A stretch of 43,138 nt of DNA from an uncultured Paracoccaceae bacterium (GCA_947311485.1 CAMZLM010000016.1:1-43138), one strand, 5' to 3'; numbered from the stretch's first letter, positions 8,252 through 17,790 are shown. The notes: generated by a model not told the origin, from the letters alone. Made by a program: numbers and translations.

Positions 8252-9273
8252 GGCTTGCGGAACCTCGGGGCTGGGCGGGGTTCGCCGGTTGCGGGATCAA
8301 ATACGTTGCGCGCGGTGTTGTACGGGTGGTGCGGGGCTTCGGACATGCTCAGAACCGGTGCGGCACACGCATCGGTCCCTGCGAAAACAGCGGCCCAGGC
8401 ATCACGGGATTTTTGTGCGATACGCTGCGCAAGGGCCGCATGCAATGCCGGCCAGCGGGTTTGGTCATGTTGATCGGGCAGGGTGGCCGGATCAAGGCCA
8501 AGGCCCGCCAAAAAGGCCGCATAAAACTGTGGTTCAATTGCGCCCACGGCCAGAAACTTCCCGTCCGCACAGGGGTACACCCCATAATAAGGCGCGCCGC
8601 CGTCAAGGATGTTTCCCGTGCGACGGTCCTGCCACAGGCCGGAATTGGCCATGGAATAGATCATCGTCATCAGGCTGGCAGTGCCATCCACAATTGCGCA
8701 ATCGACCACTTGCCCCGTACCGGTACGTTCCGCCGATAGCAACGCTGCCAGTAGACCATTCACCAGATACAGCGCCCCACCCCCAAAGTCACCCAGCAGG
8801 TTCAGCGGTGGCACCGGCGTTTGGGCGGTGCCAATTGCATGCAGCGCACCGGTCAGGGCGATGTAATTAATATCGTGGCCGGCGGTTTGCGCCAGCGGGC
8901 CGGTCTGGCCCCAGCCGGTCATGCGTCCGTAAACCAGTTTCGGATTGGTTGTCAGGGCAATATCGGGACCAAGGCCCAACCGTTCCATCACCCCCGGGCG
9001 CAGGCCTTCGATCATCAGATCTGCGGTTTCCAATCGTTCCAGCAAGGCCGCCCGGCCTGCATCGGATTTCAGATCAAGCGAAACAACGGCGCGCCCCCGA
9101 TTGAGGAAATCCGGATTTTGCGGCAGCAAAGCGCGGGCGTTCGGGCGTTCGATGCGCACCACGTCTGCGCCCATATCGGCCAGCAGCATCGCCGCAAAGG
9201 GTGTCGGGCCAAGGCCGGAGATTTCCACGACGTTGACACCAGTCAGCGGGCCATTTTTTGCAGGCCCGCCCAT
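8248..9273 (-). CDS. Alpha-methylacyl-CoA racemase-like CaiB/BaiF protein
   Basis: A family III CoA-transferase fold protein of 341 residues. The segments [18 protein letters not shown] and [10 protein letters not shown] contain the His and Asp that serve as the two catalytic bases in alpha-methylacyl-CoA racemase, and [18 protein letters not shown] fits the racemase branch rather than the true CoA transferases. The likely reaction is epimerisation of 2-methylacyl-CoA so that branched-chain acids can enter beta-oxidation. The start chosen (ATG 9273) lies one base after the nusB stop; a longer frame starting at 9369 would overlap nusB. Being in the riboflavin/nusB run looks like co-transcription rather than shared function. 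Confidence 0.87.
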   Translation of the reverse strand: MGGPAKNGPLTGVNVVEISGLGPTPFAAMLLADMGADVVRIERPNARALLPQNPDFLNRGRAVVSLDLKSDAGRAALLERLETADLMIEGLRPGVMERLGLGPDIALTTNPKLVYGRMTGWGQTGPLAQTAGHDINYIALTGALHAIGTAQTPVPPLNLLGDFGGGALYLVNGLLAALLSAERTGTGQVVDCAIVDGTASLMTMIYSMANSGLWQDRRTGNILDGGAPYYGVYPCADGKFLAVGAIEPQFYAAFLAGLGLDPATLPDQHDQTRWPALHAALAQRIAQKSRDAWAAVFAGTDACAAPVLSMSEAPHHPYNTARNVFDPATGEPRPAPRFRKP

Positions 9274-9274
9274 G

Positions 9275-9736
9275 TCAGAATTTCTCGGGTGCGATTTCGC
9301 GGGCCATGTGGTCCAGCACCCCGTTGACAAAACGGCTCTCGCGGCCTTCGGGGAAGAAGGATTTCGCAATGTCCACGAATTCGTTGATAACCACCTTGGG
9401 CGGGGTTTTTCCGATCACCAATTCCGCACCGGCGGCGCGAAACAAGGCGCGCAGCGTCGGGTCGATCTTGGCAATGGGCCATTTAGCCACCAGCGCGCGG
9501 TCGGTGAGCTGATCAATTTTTGCCTGCTGGGCAACCACGGTTTCCAGCAGGGTTTCAAACAGGTTGATGTTGCCGGGAACCCATTGCACGCCGTCGACCT
9601 CTGCGCCGAAACGATGCAGGACAAATTCGTCCCGAACCTGATCCATTGGCGCACCGCCGGATTCCATCTGGAACAGCGCTTGCACCGCATAAAGACGCGC
9701 GGCGGATTTCTTTTGAAACGAGGATGGGGCGGTCAT
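9275..9736 (-). CDS. nusB: Transcription antitermination factor NusB
   Basis: It binds boxA RNA with NusE (S10) to prevent premature termination of rRNA transcription. The 153-residue all-helical protein shows the family N-terminus ([15 protein letters not shown]) and the conserved C-terminal region [35 protein letters not shown]. The start overlaps the ribH stop by 4 bases. Placement directly after ribH is the common bacterial order. Confidence 0.96.
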   Translation of the reverse strand: MTAPSSFQKKSAARLYAVQALFQMESGGAPMDQVRDEFVLHRFGAEVDGVQWVPGNINLFETLLETVVAQQAKIDQLTDRALVAKWPIAKIDPTLRALFRAAGAELVIGKTPPKVVINEFVDIAKSFFPEGRESRFVNGVLDHMAREIAPEKF

Positions 9737-10287
9737 GCGATGTCTTTTCCTGGCTCATCACCGGCGATGAGGATGTTTTCGGAGGAAGGCCTAAACCCGA
9801 TGCCCCCCGTGGGTTTGGTGAACTTGCGCGACAGGGCGATCAGATGCAGCGCAGCATCGGCAGCACCGCCGCCTTTGTTCTGGCCCGAAGCCTCTGCGCG
9901 CACTTCTGCCTGAGTGCGGTTTTCTACTGTCAGAATGCCGTTGCCGATGCAATAGCCCTTTAGGCCCAACAAGGTTAATCCGCGCGAACTGTCGTTGCAA
10001 ACCGTGTCGTAATGGCTGGTTTCACCGCGAATGACACAGCCTAGTGCGACAAAGCCATCGTATTTATCAGAGTTTCCGGCCAAGCGGATTGCCGTCGGGA
10101 TTTCCAGTGCGCCCGGCACATCGACGACGTCACAGGTGGCTCCCGCTGCGGCAATCGCGCCACGCGCGCCGGTCAGCAGGTTGTCGGCGATGTCCTTGTA
10201 ATAGGGTGCACGCACGATCAACAGATGCGGGCGGCTGTCGGTGAATGTCACGGGCGGCAAGGTGTAGTGAGCTTCGTTTGCGGCCAT
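9733..10287 (-). CDS. ribH: 6,7-dimethyl-8-ribityllumazine synthase
   Basis: It condenses 3,4-dihydroxy-2-butanone 4-phosphate with the ribitylamino-pyrimidine to form lumazine, the penultimate riboflavin step. Family motifs include the VPGALEIP loop, GFVALGCVIRGETSHYD (His92 is the catalytic general base) and IGNGILTVEN. At 184 residues it is somewhat longer than the usual 150-160, with an N-terminal extension of about 15 residues and a C-terminal tail. It follows ribBX closely and overlaps nusB. Confidence 0.96.
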   Translation of the reverse strand: MAANEAHYTLPPVTFTDSRPHLLIVRAPYYKDIADNLLTGARGAIAAAGATCDVVDVPGALEIPTAIRLAGNSDKYDGFVALGCVIRGETSHYDTVCNDSSRGLTLLGLKGYCIGNGILTVENRTQAEVRAEASGQNKGGGAADAALHLIALSRKFTKPTGGIGFRPSSENILIAGDEPGKDIA

Positions 10288-10290
10288 GAT

Positions 10291-11367
10291 CTATTCCTTT
10301 GTCAGCGGGGCAACACCCACGATTTCAAGGCCGTAAGCGTCCAGTCCGATAACTTTGGGCATGGGGCTGTCGGTCAGCAGGGTGATTTTATGCAACCCCA
10401 TGCTGGAGAGGATTTGCGAACCAAGCCCGGTATAACGCAGGGTTTCCGGCTGGGTTTCCTCGCCAAATTCGAGCCGGTGTGAAATATCGCGAAACAACAG
10501 AACCGCCCCGCGGCCATCTTCGGCGATACGGGCCATAGCGCGCGGCAGCTTGTCTGTGGCGGCCCCGATGCCCAAAACATCCTCAAGCGCATTCAAGGCG
10601 TGGGTGCGCACCAGAACCGGTTCCGGTGTGGTAATGTCGCCCTTGGTCAGAACCACATGTTCGGTGCCTTCTGTTTGGTCGGTAAACACCCGCAGTTGCC
10701 AATCGCCGCCATAGGCCGACGTGACCATACGGCTATCGGTTTCGCGTACCAGATTGTCATAGCGCAGACGATAGGCGATCAAATCGGAAATGGTGCCGAT
10801 TTTCATGTCGTGTTTGTCGGCAAAATCCATCAGGTCCGGCAGGCGGGCCATGGTGCCGTCGTCGTTCATGATTTCGCAGATCACACCGGACGGGTTCAGC
10901 CCCGCCAGACGGGAAATATCCACGGCTGCCTCGGTGTGGCCGGCACGTACCAAAACGCCGCCATCGCGCGCGCGCAGCGGGAACACATGCCCCGGTGTCG
11001 CGAGTTCGTCAGGGCGCAGTTGCGGGTTGATCGCTACGGAAACCGTATGCGCGCGGTCGTGCGCGGAAATGCCGGTGGTGACGCCTTCGCGGGCCTCGAT
11101 AGACACGGTAAACGGCGTTTCATGGCGCGAAGAATTGCTGCTGGCCATCATAGGCACATTCAGACGATCGGTCTGTTCATTGGTGAGGGTCAGGCAAATC
11201 AACCCGCGTCCGTGGGTCGCCATGAAATTTACCGCTTCGGGCGTGGCCATTTGCGCGGGGATCACCAGATCGCCTTCGTTTTCGCGGTCCTCGTGGTCCA
11301 CCAGAATGAACATGCGCCCGTTGCGCGCGTCGTCGAGGATGTCTTCGATTTTGGAAATCTTGGCCAT
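10291..11367 (-). CDS. ribB: 3,4-dihydroxy-2-butanone 4-phosphate synthase with degenerate GTP cyclohydrolase II domain (RibBX type)
   Basis: Residues 1-200 are a complete DHBP synthase: DHEDRENEGDL (acidic metal/substrate loop), GRGLICL, HDRAHTV, HVFPLRARDGGVLVRAGHTEAAVD. It makes the four-carbon riboflavin precursor from ribulose 5-phosphate. Residues about 205-358 are homologous to GTP cyclohydrolase II, but the zinc-binding stretch that should carry three cysteines reads VRTHALNALEDVLG with none, so this half cannot have normal GCHII activity. Such fusions are known as RibBX in Proteobacteria. A separate active RibA is therefore expected elsewhere. The start (ATG 11367, AAGGAA ribosome site) lies two bases after the ribE stop. 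Confidence 0.93.
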   Translation of the reverse strand: MAKISKIEDILDDARNGRMFILVDHEDRENEGDLVIPAQMATPEAVNFMATHGRGLICLTLTNEQTDRLNVPMMASSNSSRHETPFTVSIEAREGVTTGISAHDRAHTVSVAINPQLRPDELATPGHVFPLRARDGGVLVRAGHTEAAVDISRLAGLNPSGVICEIMNDDGTMARLPDLMDFADKHDMKIGTISDLIAYRLRYDNLVRETDSRMVTSAYGGDWQLRVFTDQTEGTEHVVLTKGDITTPEPVLVRTHALNALEDVLGIGAATDKLPRAMARIAEDGRGAVLLFRDISHRLEFGEETQPETLRYTGLGSQILSSMGLHKITLLTDSPMPKVIGLDAYGLEIVGVAPLTKE

Positions 11368-11369
11368 CG

Positions 11370-11975
11370 TTATATTCCTTGCATATCCGCCAGTCGCGCC
11401 ACATAGCGTGCCAGCGTGTCGATTTCCAGATTGATCTTGTCGCCCACGGCAACCAGACCCCAAATGGTGTGTTTCTTGGTGTGATCGATAAAATTCACGT
11501 CAAAGCGGCAGTTGTCCACACCGTTCACCGTTAACGACGTGCCGTTCAACGCAACAGACCCTTTGGGGGCGATAAAACGGGCCAGATCGGCAGGGGCCTC
11601 GAAGGTCACGCGGGTGCTGTCGCCCTCGTCATGCATTTCGACGACTTCGGCCAAACCGTCCACATGCCCTGAAACGATATGCCCGCCGAGTTCATCACCC
11701 ACACAAAGCGCACGTTCCAGATTGACCGGTTGGCCGATTTCCCATTCGCCAATGTTGGTCTTGGACAGGGTTTCGGCGGAAATATCCACATCGAACCAGT
11801 TCTGGCCCTCGTCCGTGCCGGTATTGACCACGGTCAGGCAAACGCCGTTATTGGCGATCGAGGCCCCGATATCAATGGTTGCGGAATCATACCCGCATGC
11901 GATGCGCGCACGCAAATCACCGCGTTGATCCAAGGCCGCAACCTTGCCTACATCTGTGATTATTCCGGTAAACAT
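11370..11975 (-). CDS. ribE: Riboflavin synthase, alpha subunit
   Basis: It dismutates two lumazine molecules to riboflavin. The 201-residue protein shows the two tandem lumazine-binding barrels: MFTGIITDVGKV ... IANNGVCLTVV in the first half and LGGHIVSGHVDG ... VALNGTSLTVNGV in the second, followed by the C-terminal trimerisation helix. It is the first gene of the minus-strand run ribE-ribBX-ribH-nusB. The 175 bases upstream (11976-12150), shared with divergent kpsS, show no recognisable FMN riboswitch. Confidence 0.96.
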   Translation of the reverse strand: MFTGIITDVGKVAALDQRGDLRARIACGYDSATIDIGASIANNGVCLTVVNTGTDEGQNWFDVDISAETLSKTNIGEWEIGQPVNLERALCVGDELGGHIVSGHVDGLAEVVEMHDEGDSTRVTFEAPADLARFIAPKGSVALNGTSLTVNGVDNCRFDVNFIDHTKKHTIWGLVAVGDKINLEIDTLARYVARLADMQGI

Positions 11976-12150
11976 CGATTCTCACCCATTAAATGACGGT
12001 TCAGGAATTAGCCCTTGTGTACATCGTGAGCAAGAAGAACTATAGGTCAAAAGGATGAAAAGCCGTCATTCGGGTGGGATGGTGGTAAAGTTAGTGCTGG
12101 TAAAGGGGCATTTGTGAGCAAGGCTTGTGAATGCGGAGTTGGAATAAACC

Positions 12151-13452
12151 ATGATGTCTGTGCCGAACCATCAGGAGATAAGCCGCAAATCCTTTGTCTT
12201 TTTGCAAGGCCCGCATGGGCCGTTTTTCTATGAGTTGTCCAAATCCATTGCAGCCTCGGGGGCGCAGGTTGCCAAGATCGGGTTTAACGAAGGCGACCGT
12301 TTCTTTTGGCGGAATCGCACAAATTTCATCGCCTATACCGATGCGATGGATGAGTGGGCGGCGTATATTGATGCGTATCTGGCGGAAGGTGTTACGGATC
12401 TGGTAATCTATGGCGATACGCGTCCGGTCCATAAAACCGCGATTGCGGCTGCCAAACGCCACGGCGTACGGATCCATTGTTTTGAAGAAGGCTACTTGCG
12501 GCCCTATTGGGTGACCTATGAACGGGGCGGGGTGAATGGGCATTCACGGTTGATGGATCTGAGCGTGGCGCAGATGCGCGAAGCATTGAAAAACATGGAT
12601 AACGATCAACCGGAGGCCCCGGCCCGTTGGGGAGATATGCGCCAACATATCCTGCTCGGGGCGATTTATCATTGGCATATCCTGTTTCGTAACGGACGGT
12701 TTACCAATTACAAAACCCACCGTGATGATTCCGTCAGCTCCGAATTCTGGTTGCACCTCAAGCGGCTGTTGACACGTCCGTCCCACGCCTATCGTCGCTG
12801 GAAGGCAACGCGTCGCATTAAACGGGGCAATTTTGTGTACCATCTGGCGCTGTTGCAGCTTGGGCATGATGCCTCGATCCGCAGCCATTCCAGTTTTACC
12901 AACATGCCCGATTTTATGCAGGTCTGTGTCAAGGCATTTGCTACCAACGCGCCGCATCATCACCATCTGGTGTTTAAATCCCATCCTCTGGAGGATGACC
13001 GTCAAGGGTTGGAAGGCGTAACCCGCGATTTGGCGCAGCAATACAATGTTCAGGGCCGTGTGCATTACGTACAGGGCGGGAAATTGGCGGAGCTGCTTGA
13101 TTATGCGCGCTCGGTTGTGACAATCAATTCCACGGCTGCGCAACAGGCCCTGTGGCGTGGCCTGCCGGTCAAGGCGCTGGGGACGGGAGTCTTTTGCAAG
13201 CCGGAATTTACTTCGGAACAAAGCCTCGACGATTTTATGGCCGATCCGCAAAAGCCGGACCTGCTCGCCTATCGGGACTATCGCCAGTATCTACTGATGA
13301 CATCGCAGATCACCGGCGGGTTTTATTCGCGCAAGGGGCGCGCCCGTTTGGTGCGTCAGGTGGTGGATATGGTGCTGTCCGACCAAGACCCCTATGACCG
13401 GTTGGCGCACGAGAGCGCGTCTCCTGTGCAACAGTTGCAGGCTGTCAAGTAA
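12151..13452 (+). CDS. kpsS: Capsule polysaccharide beta-Kdo transferase KpsS
   Basis: A 433-residue protein of the KpsS/LipB family, which with KpsC builds the poly-Kdo linker joining group 2-type capsular polysaccharide to its lipid anchor, at the cytoplasmic membrane face. Recognisable segments are FVFLQGPHGPFFYELSK at the N-terminus, LVIYGDTRPVHKTAI, IHCFEEGYLRPYWVT, and the C-terminal HHLVFKSHPLEDD and VVTINSTAAQQALWRGLPVKALG that form the nucleotide-sugar site. It is followed by an export lipoprotein gene and kpsC on the same strand. The two adjacent ATG codons (12151, 12154) cannot be distinguished. Confidence 0.92.
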   Translation: MMSVPNHQEISRKSFVFLQGPHGPFFYELSKSIAASGAQVAKIGFNEGDRFFWRNRTNFIAYTDAMDEWAAYIDAYLAEGVTDLVIYGDTRPVHKTAIAAAKRHGVRIHCFEEGYLRPYWVTYERGGVNGHSRLMDLSVAQMREALKNMDNDQPEAPARWGDMRQHILLGAIYHWHILFRNGRFTNYKTHRDDSVSSEFWLHLKRLLTRPSHAYRRWKATRRIKRGNFVYHLALLQLGHDASIRSHSSFTNMPDFMQVCVKAFATNAPHHHHLVFKSHPLEDDRQGLEGVTRDLAQQYNVQGRVHYVQGGKLAELLDYARSVVTINSTAAQQALWRGLPVKALGTGVFCKPEFTSEQSLDDFMADPQKPDLLAYRDYRQYLLMTSQITGGFYSRKGRARLVRQVVDMVLSDQDPYDRLAHESASPVQQLQAVK

Positions 13453-13541
13453 CAAAACTTGGTAAAAGATTTGTGTTTCCTGCATCTTTGTGTAGGGTGA
13501 AAGAAAAAACGTAGGCAGTTTTGACAAAAGGGGCAGTAACC

Positions 13542-14669
13542 TTGTCAAATTATAGTAGACCCAGAGTCGGGTTAATGGCTCTTTTGGTGACGGCATTTGC
13601 CGTGTCTTCTTGTGGTTTGCCACGGGTGGGGCCAAATAAACGCGAGATTTTTGCGGGTAGTGTGCAAAAACAAGGAAATGCGTATATCATTTCGGTGAAT
13701 GACCGGGTGGTAGAGGCAACGGCAAAGGCACCGGCAGCAGGATTTAGCGGAAAATTCTTGCGGGCTGGTAAAATGGGGGCGGATACGATCCAACCTGGTG
13801 ATACGCTGTTGGTTACGGTTTATGAAAACGTGAATGATGGCTTGTTTAGCAAGGCCGGCGCGCCCTCGACCCTGACACAGCTTCAGGTGGACCAGACTGG
13901 ACATATATTTATTCCCTACGTTGGGCGTATTCGTGCCGCAGGCAGTTCACCCGAGGCATTGCGCCGCTTGATCACCCGCAAGCTGGAACCACAAACGCCG
14001 GAACCACAGGTGATTGTTCAGCGTGCAGCCGGTGACGGGGCCACAGTATCCATCCTCGGGGCCGGCGGTCAGGGTGTTTTCCCGATCGAGGCCTCCACCA
14101 GTACGCTCTCAACCATGATTGCCAAGTCTGGCGGGATAACCACTGATCCTGAAAATACCCGCGTGACGGTTATTCGTGGCAAATACAAAGGTACGGTGTG
14201 GCTTGAGGATCTGTTCAATAAGGCAGGGCAGGACATTGCACTGCGGCCCAATGACCGGATCCTGATTCAGGAAGACAAGCGCCGCTTTACCGCGCTTGGG
14301 GCCACCGGTGGCCAGTCCTTGGTGGATTTCCCGAAACCCACGATGTCCGCGATCGAGGCGATTGCCTTTCTTGGCGGTTTGAATTCTGCGACGGCGGATC
14401 CGACGGGTATTTTCATTTTCCGTGATGAAACGCCGGAATTTGCAAACAAAGTTCTGGGCCGCAATGATTTTGTCACCCCGAAACGGTTTGCCTATGTGTT
14501 GGACCTGACCGAACCTACGGGCGTGTTCTTGGGCCGTGATTTCCAGATGCGGGACGGGGATACAATTTACGTGACCGAAGCCCCCTATGTGCAGTGGACC
14601 AAAACCCTGTCTGTCCTGACCACAAGCGCAGGCGCAGCCGGATCGCTGACCTCTGCAGCCGGTGGCTAA
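13542..14669 (+). CDS. Outer-membrane polysaccharide export lipoprotein (Wza/KpsD/BexD type)
   Basis: It belongs to the polysaccharide biosynthesis/export family that forms the outer-membrane channel for capsule. The N-terminus carries a signal ending in a lipobox (AVSSC), so the mature protein is a lipoprotein. IQPGDTLLVTVYE ... LQVDQTGHIFIPYVGRIRAAG is the conserved export domain, followed by SLBB-type repeats (VSILGAGGQGVFPIEAS and ALGATGGQSLVDFPKPTMSAIEAIAFLGG). No ATG gives a good signal peptide; TTG at 13542 (AAGGGGC upstream) gives a normal one, and TTG at 13521 is a longer alternative. The last 8 bases overlap kpsC. Confidence 0.88.
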   Translation: MSNYSRPRVGLMALLVTAFAVSSCGLPRVGPNKREIFAGSVQKQGNAYIISVNDRVVEATAKAPAAGFSGKFLRAGKMGADTIQPGDTLLVTVYENVNDGLFSKAGAPSTLTQLQVDQTGHIFIPYVGRIRAAGSSPEALRRLITRKLEPQTPEPQVIVQRAAGDGATVSILGAGGQGVFPIEASTSTLSTMIAKSGGITTDPENTRVTVIRGKYKGTVWLEDLFNKAGQDIALRPNDRILIQEDKRRFTALGATGGQSLVDFPKPTMSAIEAIAFLGGLNSATADPTGIFIFRDETPEFANKVLGRNDFVTPKRFAYVLDLTEPTGVFLGRDFQMRDGDTIYVTEAPYVQWTKTLSVLTTSAGAAGSLTSAAGG

Positions 14670-16737
14670 GTCCAGCGCAAATAAAAAATGTAAATCCGTG
14701 GCAGGGGAGCCCCCCCTGCCGCGGATTTTTGTTTATTCGCTGGGTTTTCTGCTGAATAAACCGTTGCGGCGCAAAATGGCGGCGCTGGGCTGGCCGGTGC
14801 GTATCGGAGTGCCAAGCCCGCAGGACGCCGTGGCGGTTTGGGGGCGCAAACCCGTGGCCAAACGCGGGCTTGCGGTGGCGCGCTGGCGCGGGGTGCCGGT
14901 CATCAGTTTTGAAGACGGTTTTTTGCGTTCTGTGCAAACCGGTCGCCAAGGCGCGGCAGGCCTGTCCCTGATTGCGGATGATCTGGGCATCTATTTTGAG
15001 ACCAGCCACGCCAACCGTCTGCAACAATTGATTGCTGAAACGGCGGATCAATCCGCACAAGAACTGGCACGGGCGCGTGACGGCATTGGCCTGTTGCGCC
15101 GTCACCATCTGTCAAAATATAATGATTATCCTCTTCAAGTTCCGGATATTCCCAATGAATTTGTTCTGGTGGTTGATCAGACCCGCAACGATGCCTCGCT
15201 TGTCGGGGCTGCTGTTGGTGCGGATGATTTCCAACGTATGCTAGGGGATGCGCTCGCCGACTACCCCGATCTGCCGGTGGTTTTGAAAACCCACCCTGAA
15301 ACCAATGCCGGCACCCGCGAAGGCCATTTTCAGGCTTCTGATTTGCCGGATCGGGTGGTCGTTCTGGATAAGCCCTGCTCCCCTTGGCATTTGTTTGATG
15401 GTGCTGTCGCTGTTTATGTGGTGTCTTCGCAACTGGGCCTTGAGGCAATTTTTGCCGGCCACAAACCGGTGACCTATGGGCGGGCATTTTATGCCGGGTA
15501 TGGCCAGAGCATCGATCGCCACCTAGACCCGCCAACCCACGCGCCGCGCACGGCAGAGCAGTTGTTTCAGGCGACCTACCTGCAATATAGCCGCTGGTAT
15601 GATCCGTATTTTGACCGCGAAACCGATTTTGAAACCACGGCACGCGTGTTGTCCGCGCAGGCAAATATGCACCGCGACACCCGCCAACCGACGATCTGCA
15701 TGGGGATGCGGCTGTGGAAACGGGGATTTCTGAAAACCTACCTTGGCAATCCGCGTTATCTGGAAAACATTGATGCCGCCGTGGATGTTGCCCGGCAAAC
15801 CAATGCCCGCATTGCGATCTGGGCGGGCAAGGAAACCGATGAGTTGCGGGAAAAAACCACCGCCGCCAAGGTGCCTTTGCTGCGGATCGAGGATGGTTTC
15901 TTGCGTTCTGCGGGGCTTGGTGCGGAATTGGTACGACCGGTTTCTTTGGCATTTGATGATTTGGGAATTTACTATGATCCCACCCGCGAGAGCCGGCTTG
16001 AGCGCTTGATAACCGCGTCGGTGGAGCTTCCGGAATACGCCTTGAAACGGGCGGATGCCCTGCGCCAATCCATTTTGGCGGCGGGGTTGTCAAAATATAA
16101 CCTTGGCGGTGATGTCCCGTTGCTTGCGCCGGCCAAGGGACAGAAAACGGTTCTGGTTCCCGGTCAGGTGGAAGATGATGCCTCGATCCTCAAGGGGGCG
16201 GACAAGGTCCGGAGCAACCTTGATTTGCTCAAAGCCACCCGCGCGGCTTTTCCCGATGCCTATCTGGTCTACAAGCCACATCCTGATGTGCAAAAGGGCT
16301 TGCGCAAAGGCGCGCTTGCGGCATCGGAAACTGCCGATCTGGCCGATTTGGTGGTTACAGATGCCGATATTTCCGCGTTGCTGGATCAGGTGGATCAAGT
16401 GGCAACGATCACCTCCTTGACCGGTTTTGAAGCCCTGCTGCGGGGCAAGAAAGTAACCTGTTTCGGGGTGCCATTTTACGCGGGGTGGGGACTGACGCAG
16501 GATTTTGCCAAAACGCCAGCCCGTCGCCACGCCCGTCCATGTTTGCGCGCCCTGATCCATGCCACGCTGATCGGCTATCCGCGTTATTGGGATCCCGTGA
16601 CCGGGTTGCCCTGTCCGCCGGAAGTTGTGCAAGAACGGCTGGCAAGTGGTGAAACCGGTCGTGGATCCCGTGCGGGAATTCGGCTGTTGGCAAAACTTCA
16701 GGGGGTTTTTGCCAGCTACAGCCATCTGTGGCGGTGA
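14662..16737 (+). CDS. kpsC: Capsule polysaccharide beta-Kdo transferase KpsC (two tandem domains)
   Basis: A 691-residue protein made of two homologous halves. Each contains the same signature: ISFEDGFLRSV ... GLSLIADDLGIYFE ... NRLQQLI in the first half, and LRIEDGFLRSA ... VSLAFDDLGIYYD ... SRLERLI in the second. Each also has a HLSKYN/GLSKYN element, a VVDQ/VPGQ strand and a KTHPE/KPHPD motif. KpsC adds alternating beta-Kdo residues to the lipid-linked capsule anchor. It starts with GTG, overlapping the export gene by 8 bases, so the pair is translationally coupled. It ends 6 bases before a convergent gene. No capsule ABC transporter is in the window. Confidence 0.93.
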   Translation: MAKSSANKKCKSVAGEPPLPRIFVYSLGFLLNKPLRRKMAALGWPVRIGVPSPQDAVAVWGRKPVAKRGLAVARWRGVPVISFEDGFLRSVQTGRQGAAGLSLIADDLGIYFETSHANRLQQLIAETADQSAQELARARDGIGLLRRHHLSKYNDYPLQVPDIPNEFVLVVDQTRNDASLVGAAVGADDFQRMLGDALADYPDLPVVLKTHPETNAGTREGHFQASDLPDRVVVLDKPCSPWHLFDGAVAVYVVSSQLGLEAIFAGHKPVTYGRAFYAGYGQSIDRHLDPPTHAPRTAEQLFQATYLQYSRWYDPYFDRETDFETTARVLSAQANMHRDTRQPTICMGMRLWKRGFLKTYLGNPRYLENIDAAVDVARQTNARIAIWAGKETDELREKTTAAKVPLLRIEDGFLRSAGLGAELVRPVSLAFDDLGIYYDPTRESRLERLITASVELPEYALKRADALRQSILAAGLSKYNLGGDVPLLAPAKGQKTVLVPGQVEDDASILKGADKVRSNLDLLKATRAAFPDAYLVYKPHPDVQKGLRKGALAASETADLADLVVTDADISALLDQVDQVATITSLTGFEALLRGKKVTCFGVPFYAGWGLTQDFAKTPARRHARPCLRALIHATLIGYPRYWDPVTGLPCPPEVVQERLASGETGRGSRAGIRLLAKLQGVFASYSHLWR

Positions 16738-16743
16738 GGCGGT

Positions 16744-17787
16744 TTATGCCGAGAGAAGTTCCATATCCACGGACACCGGAAAATGGTCGGATGCGGTGAG
16801 CAACGCCTTGCATAGCCTGCCATTTTTAAAACAGGCAGGATCATTGAAGGGATGCCAGATCCGCCAGCGCGGCGCGGTGTTGGCGTTCAAATCCGCGCTT
16901 AACATCACATAGTCCAGCATCGCATTCAGATAGGTATCATCCCGCCGATTATAAAACCGCGATGACGTGGGAATTGCCGCGGCGCGCGGGGCCATCAGTG
17001 CCTTGGCGTGGGGATCAAATAGTTGATCCGAAAGGGGCTTGTCGCTTCCCAGAACGATTTCCACACCCGAGCGGCCAAACAGTTCTTCGTATTCGTCCAG
17101 CCCCGGACCATCGTTGAAATCCCCCAATACGATCACAGGCTGATCTGCTGCCAAATGCCCGTCAACCCGTTGGCGCAGCCAGATGCATTGTGCCAGTTGT
17201 TTGCGCCGGTTCTCAATAGAAATCCGAACCGCTTCGCGTTTGTTTCGCGCGCCATGCGGGGCCTTGGATTTGGCATGCACCCCGATCAACCGCATCGGTT
17301 GACCGCCGTTTGGCGTTAAAGCGATTTCCAGTGGCGGCTTGGAAAATGTTATGGTGTCCGGTTGATTGTCTACATTCAGATCAAGCTGAAACACCCCGTC
17401 AAAACGTGGTGCAACGGGGCTGTCTTCGGCCTGGATTTTCTCGCCTTGTGGATCATGGCGGGCGTTTATTTTTGTGGGGTCATACAGCAGGGCGATTTCT
17501 TGCTGAGTGTCATTTTCAAACCCGATCAGGGCCTTGTTCTGGCGCAAATTGAAATGGCGGGCAAAATTTTCCAGCGCTGCAACACCGGATTGGTGTCGGC
17601 CGGTGTCCGGGGCCTCGATCACCATGATTGCATCTGCATCAAGCGCGCGGAACACCTTGCCCAAGGCGGCAATTTGCTGTGATTTTGTTACATCGCGCCG
17701 ACGGGACCAACTGTTGTCGTTAATCAGCTGGTTGTCGCGGTCAAACAGGGCTGAAAACCATTCCACATTATAGGTTGCCAGCCGCAT
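16744..17787 (-). CDS. Endonuclease/exonuclease/phosphatase (EEP) superfamily protein
   Basis: A 347-residue single-domain EEP protein: LATYNVEWF at the N-terminus, VIEAPDTG (metal-ligand Glu), LIGVHAKSK, VIVLGDFND (catalytic Asp/Asn) and TASDHFPV (Asp-His) at the C-terminus. The superfamily cleaves phosphodiester or phosphomonoester bonds in nucleic acids, lipids or inositides; the substrate cannot be named. No signal peptide is present, so it is probably cytoplasmic. Its ribosome-binding site (GAGGAA) lies inside the end of the DjlA-like gene, which it follows by 3 bases. Confidence 0.88.
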   Translation of the reverse strand: MRLATYNVEWFSALFDRDNQLINDNSWSRRRDVTKSQQIAALGKVFRALDADAIMVIEAPDTGRHQSGVAALENFARHFNLRQNKALIGFENDTQQEIALLYDPTKINARHDPQGEKIQAEDSPVAPRFDGVFQLDLNVDNQPDTITFSKPPLEIALTPNGGQPMRLIGVHAKSKAPHGARNKREAVRISIENRRKQLAQCIWLRQRVDGHLAADQPVIVLGDFNDGPGLDEYEELFGRSGVEIVLGSDKPLSDQLFDPHAKALMAPRAAAIPTSSRFYNRRDDTYLNAMLDYVMLSADLNANTAPRWRIWHPFNDPACFKNGRLCKALLTASDHFPVSVDMELLSA

Positions 17788-17790
17788 GTT

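Noticed and set aside
11976-12150. Possible FMN riboswitch before ribE
   Set aside because: The conserved RFN sequence blocks and long-range stems are not visible, and the region is shared with the divergent kpsS promoter.
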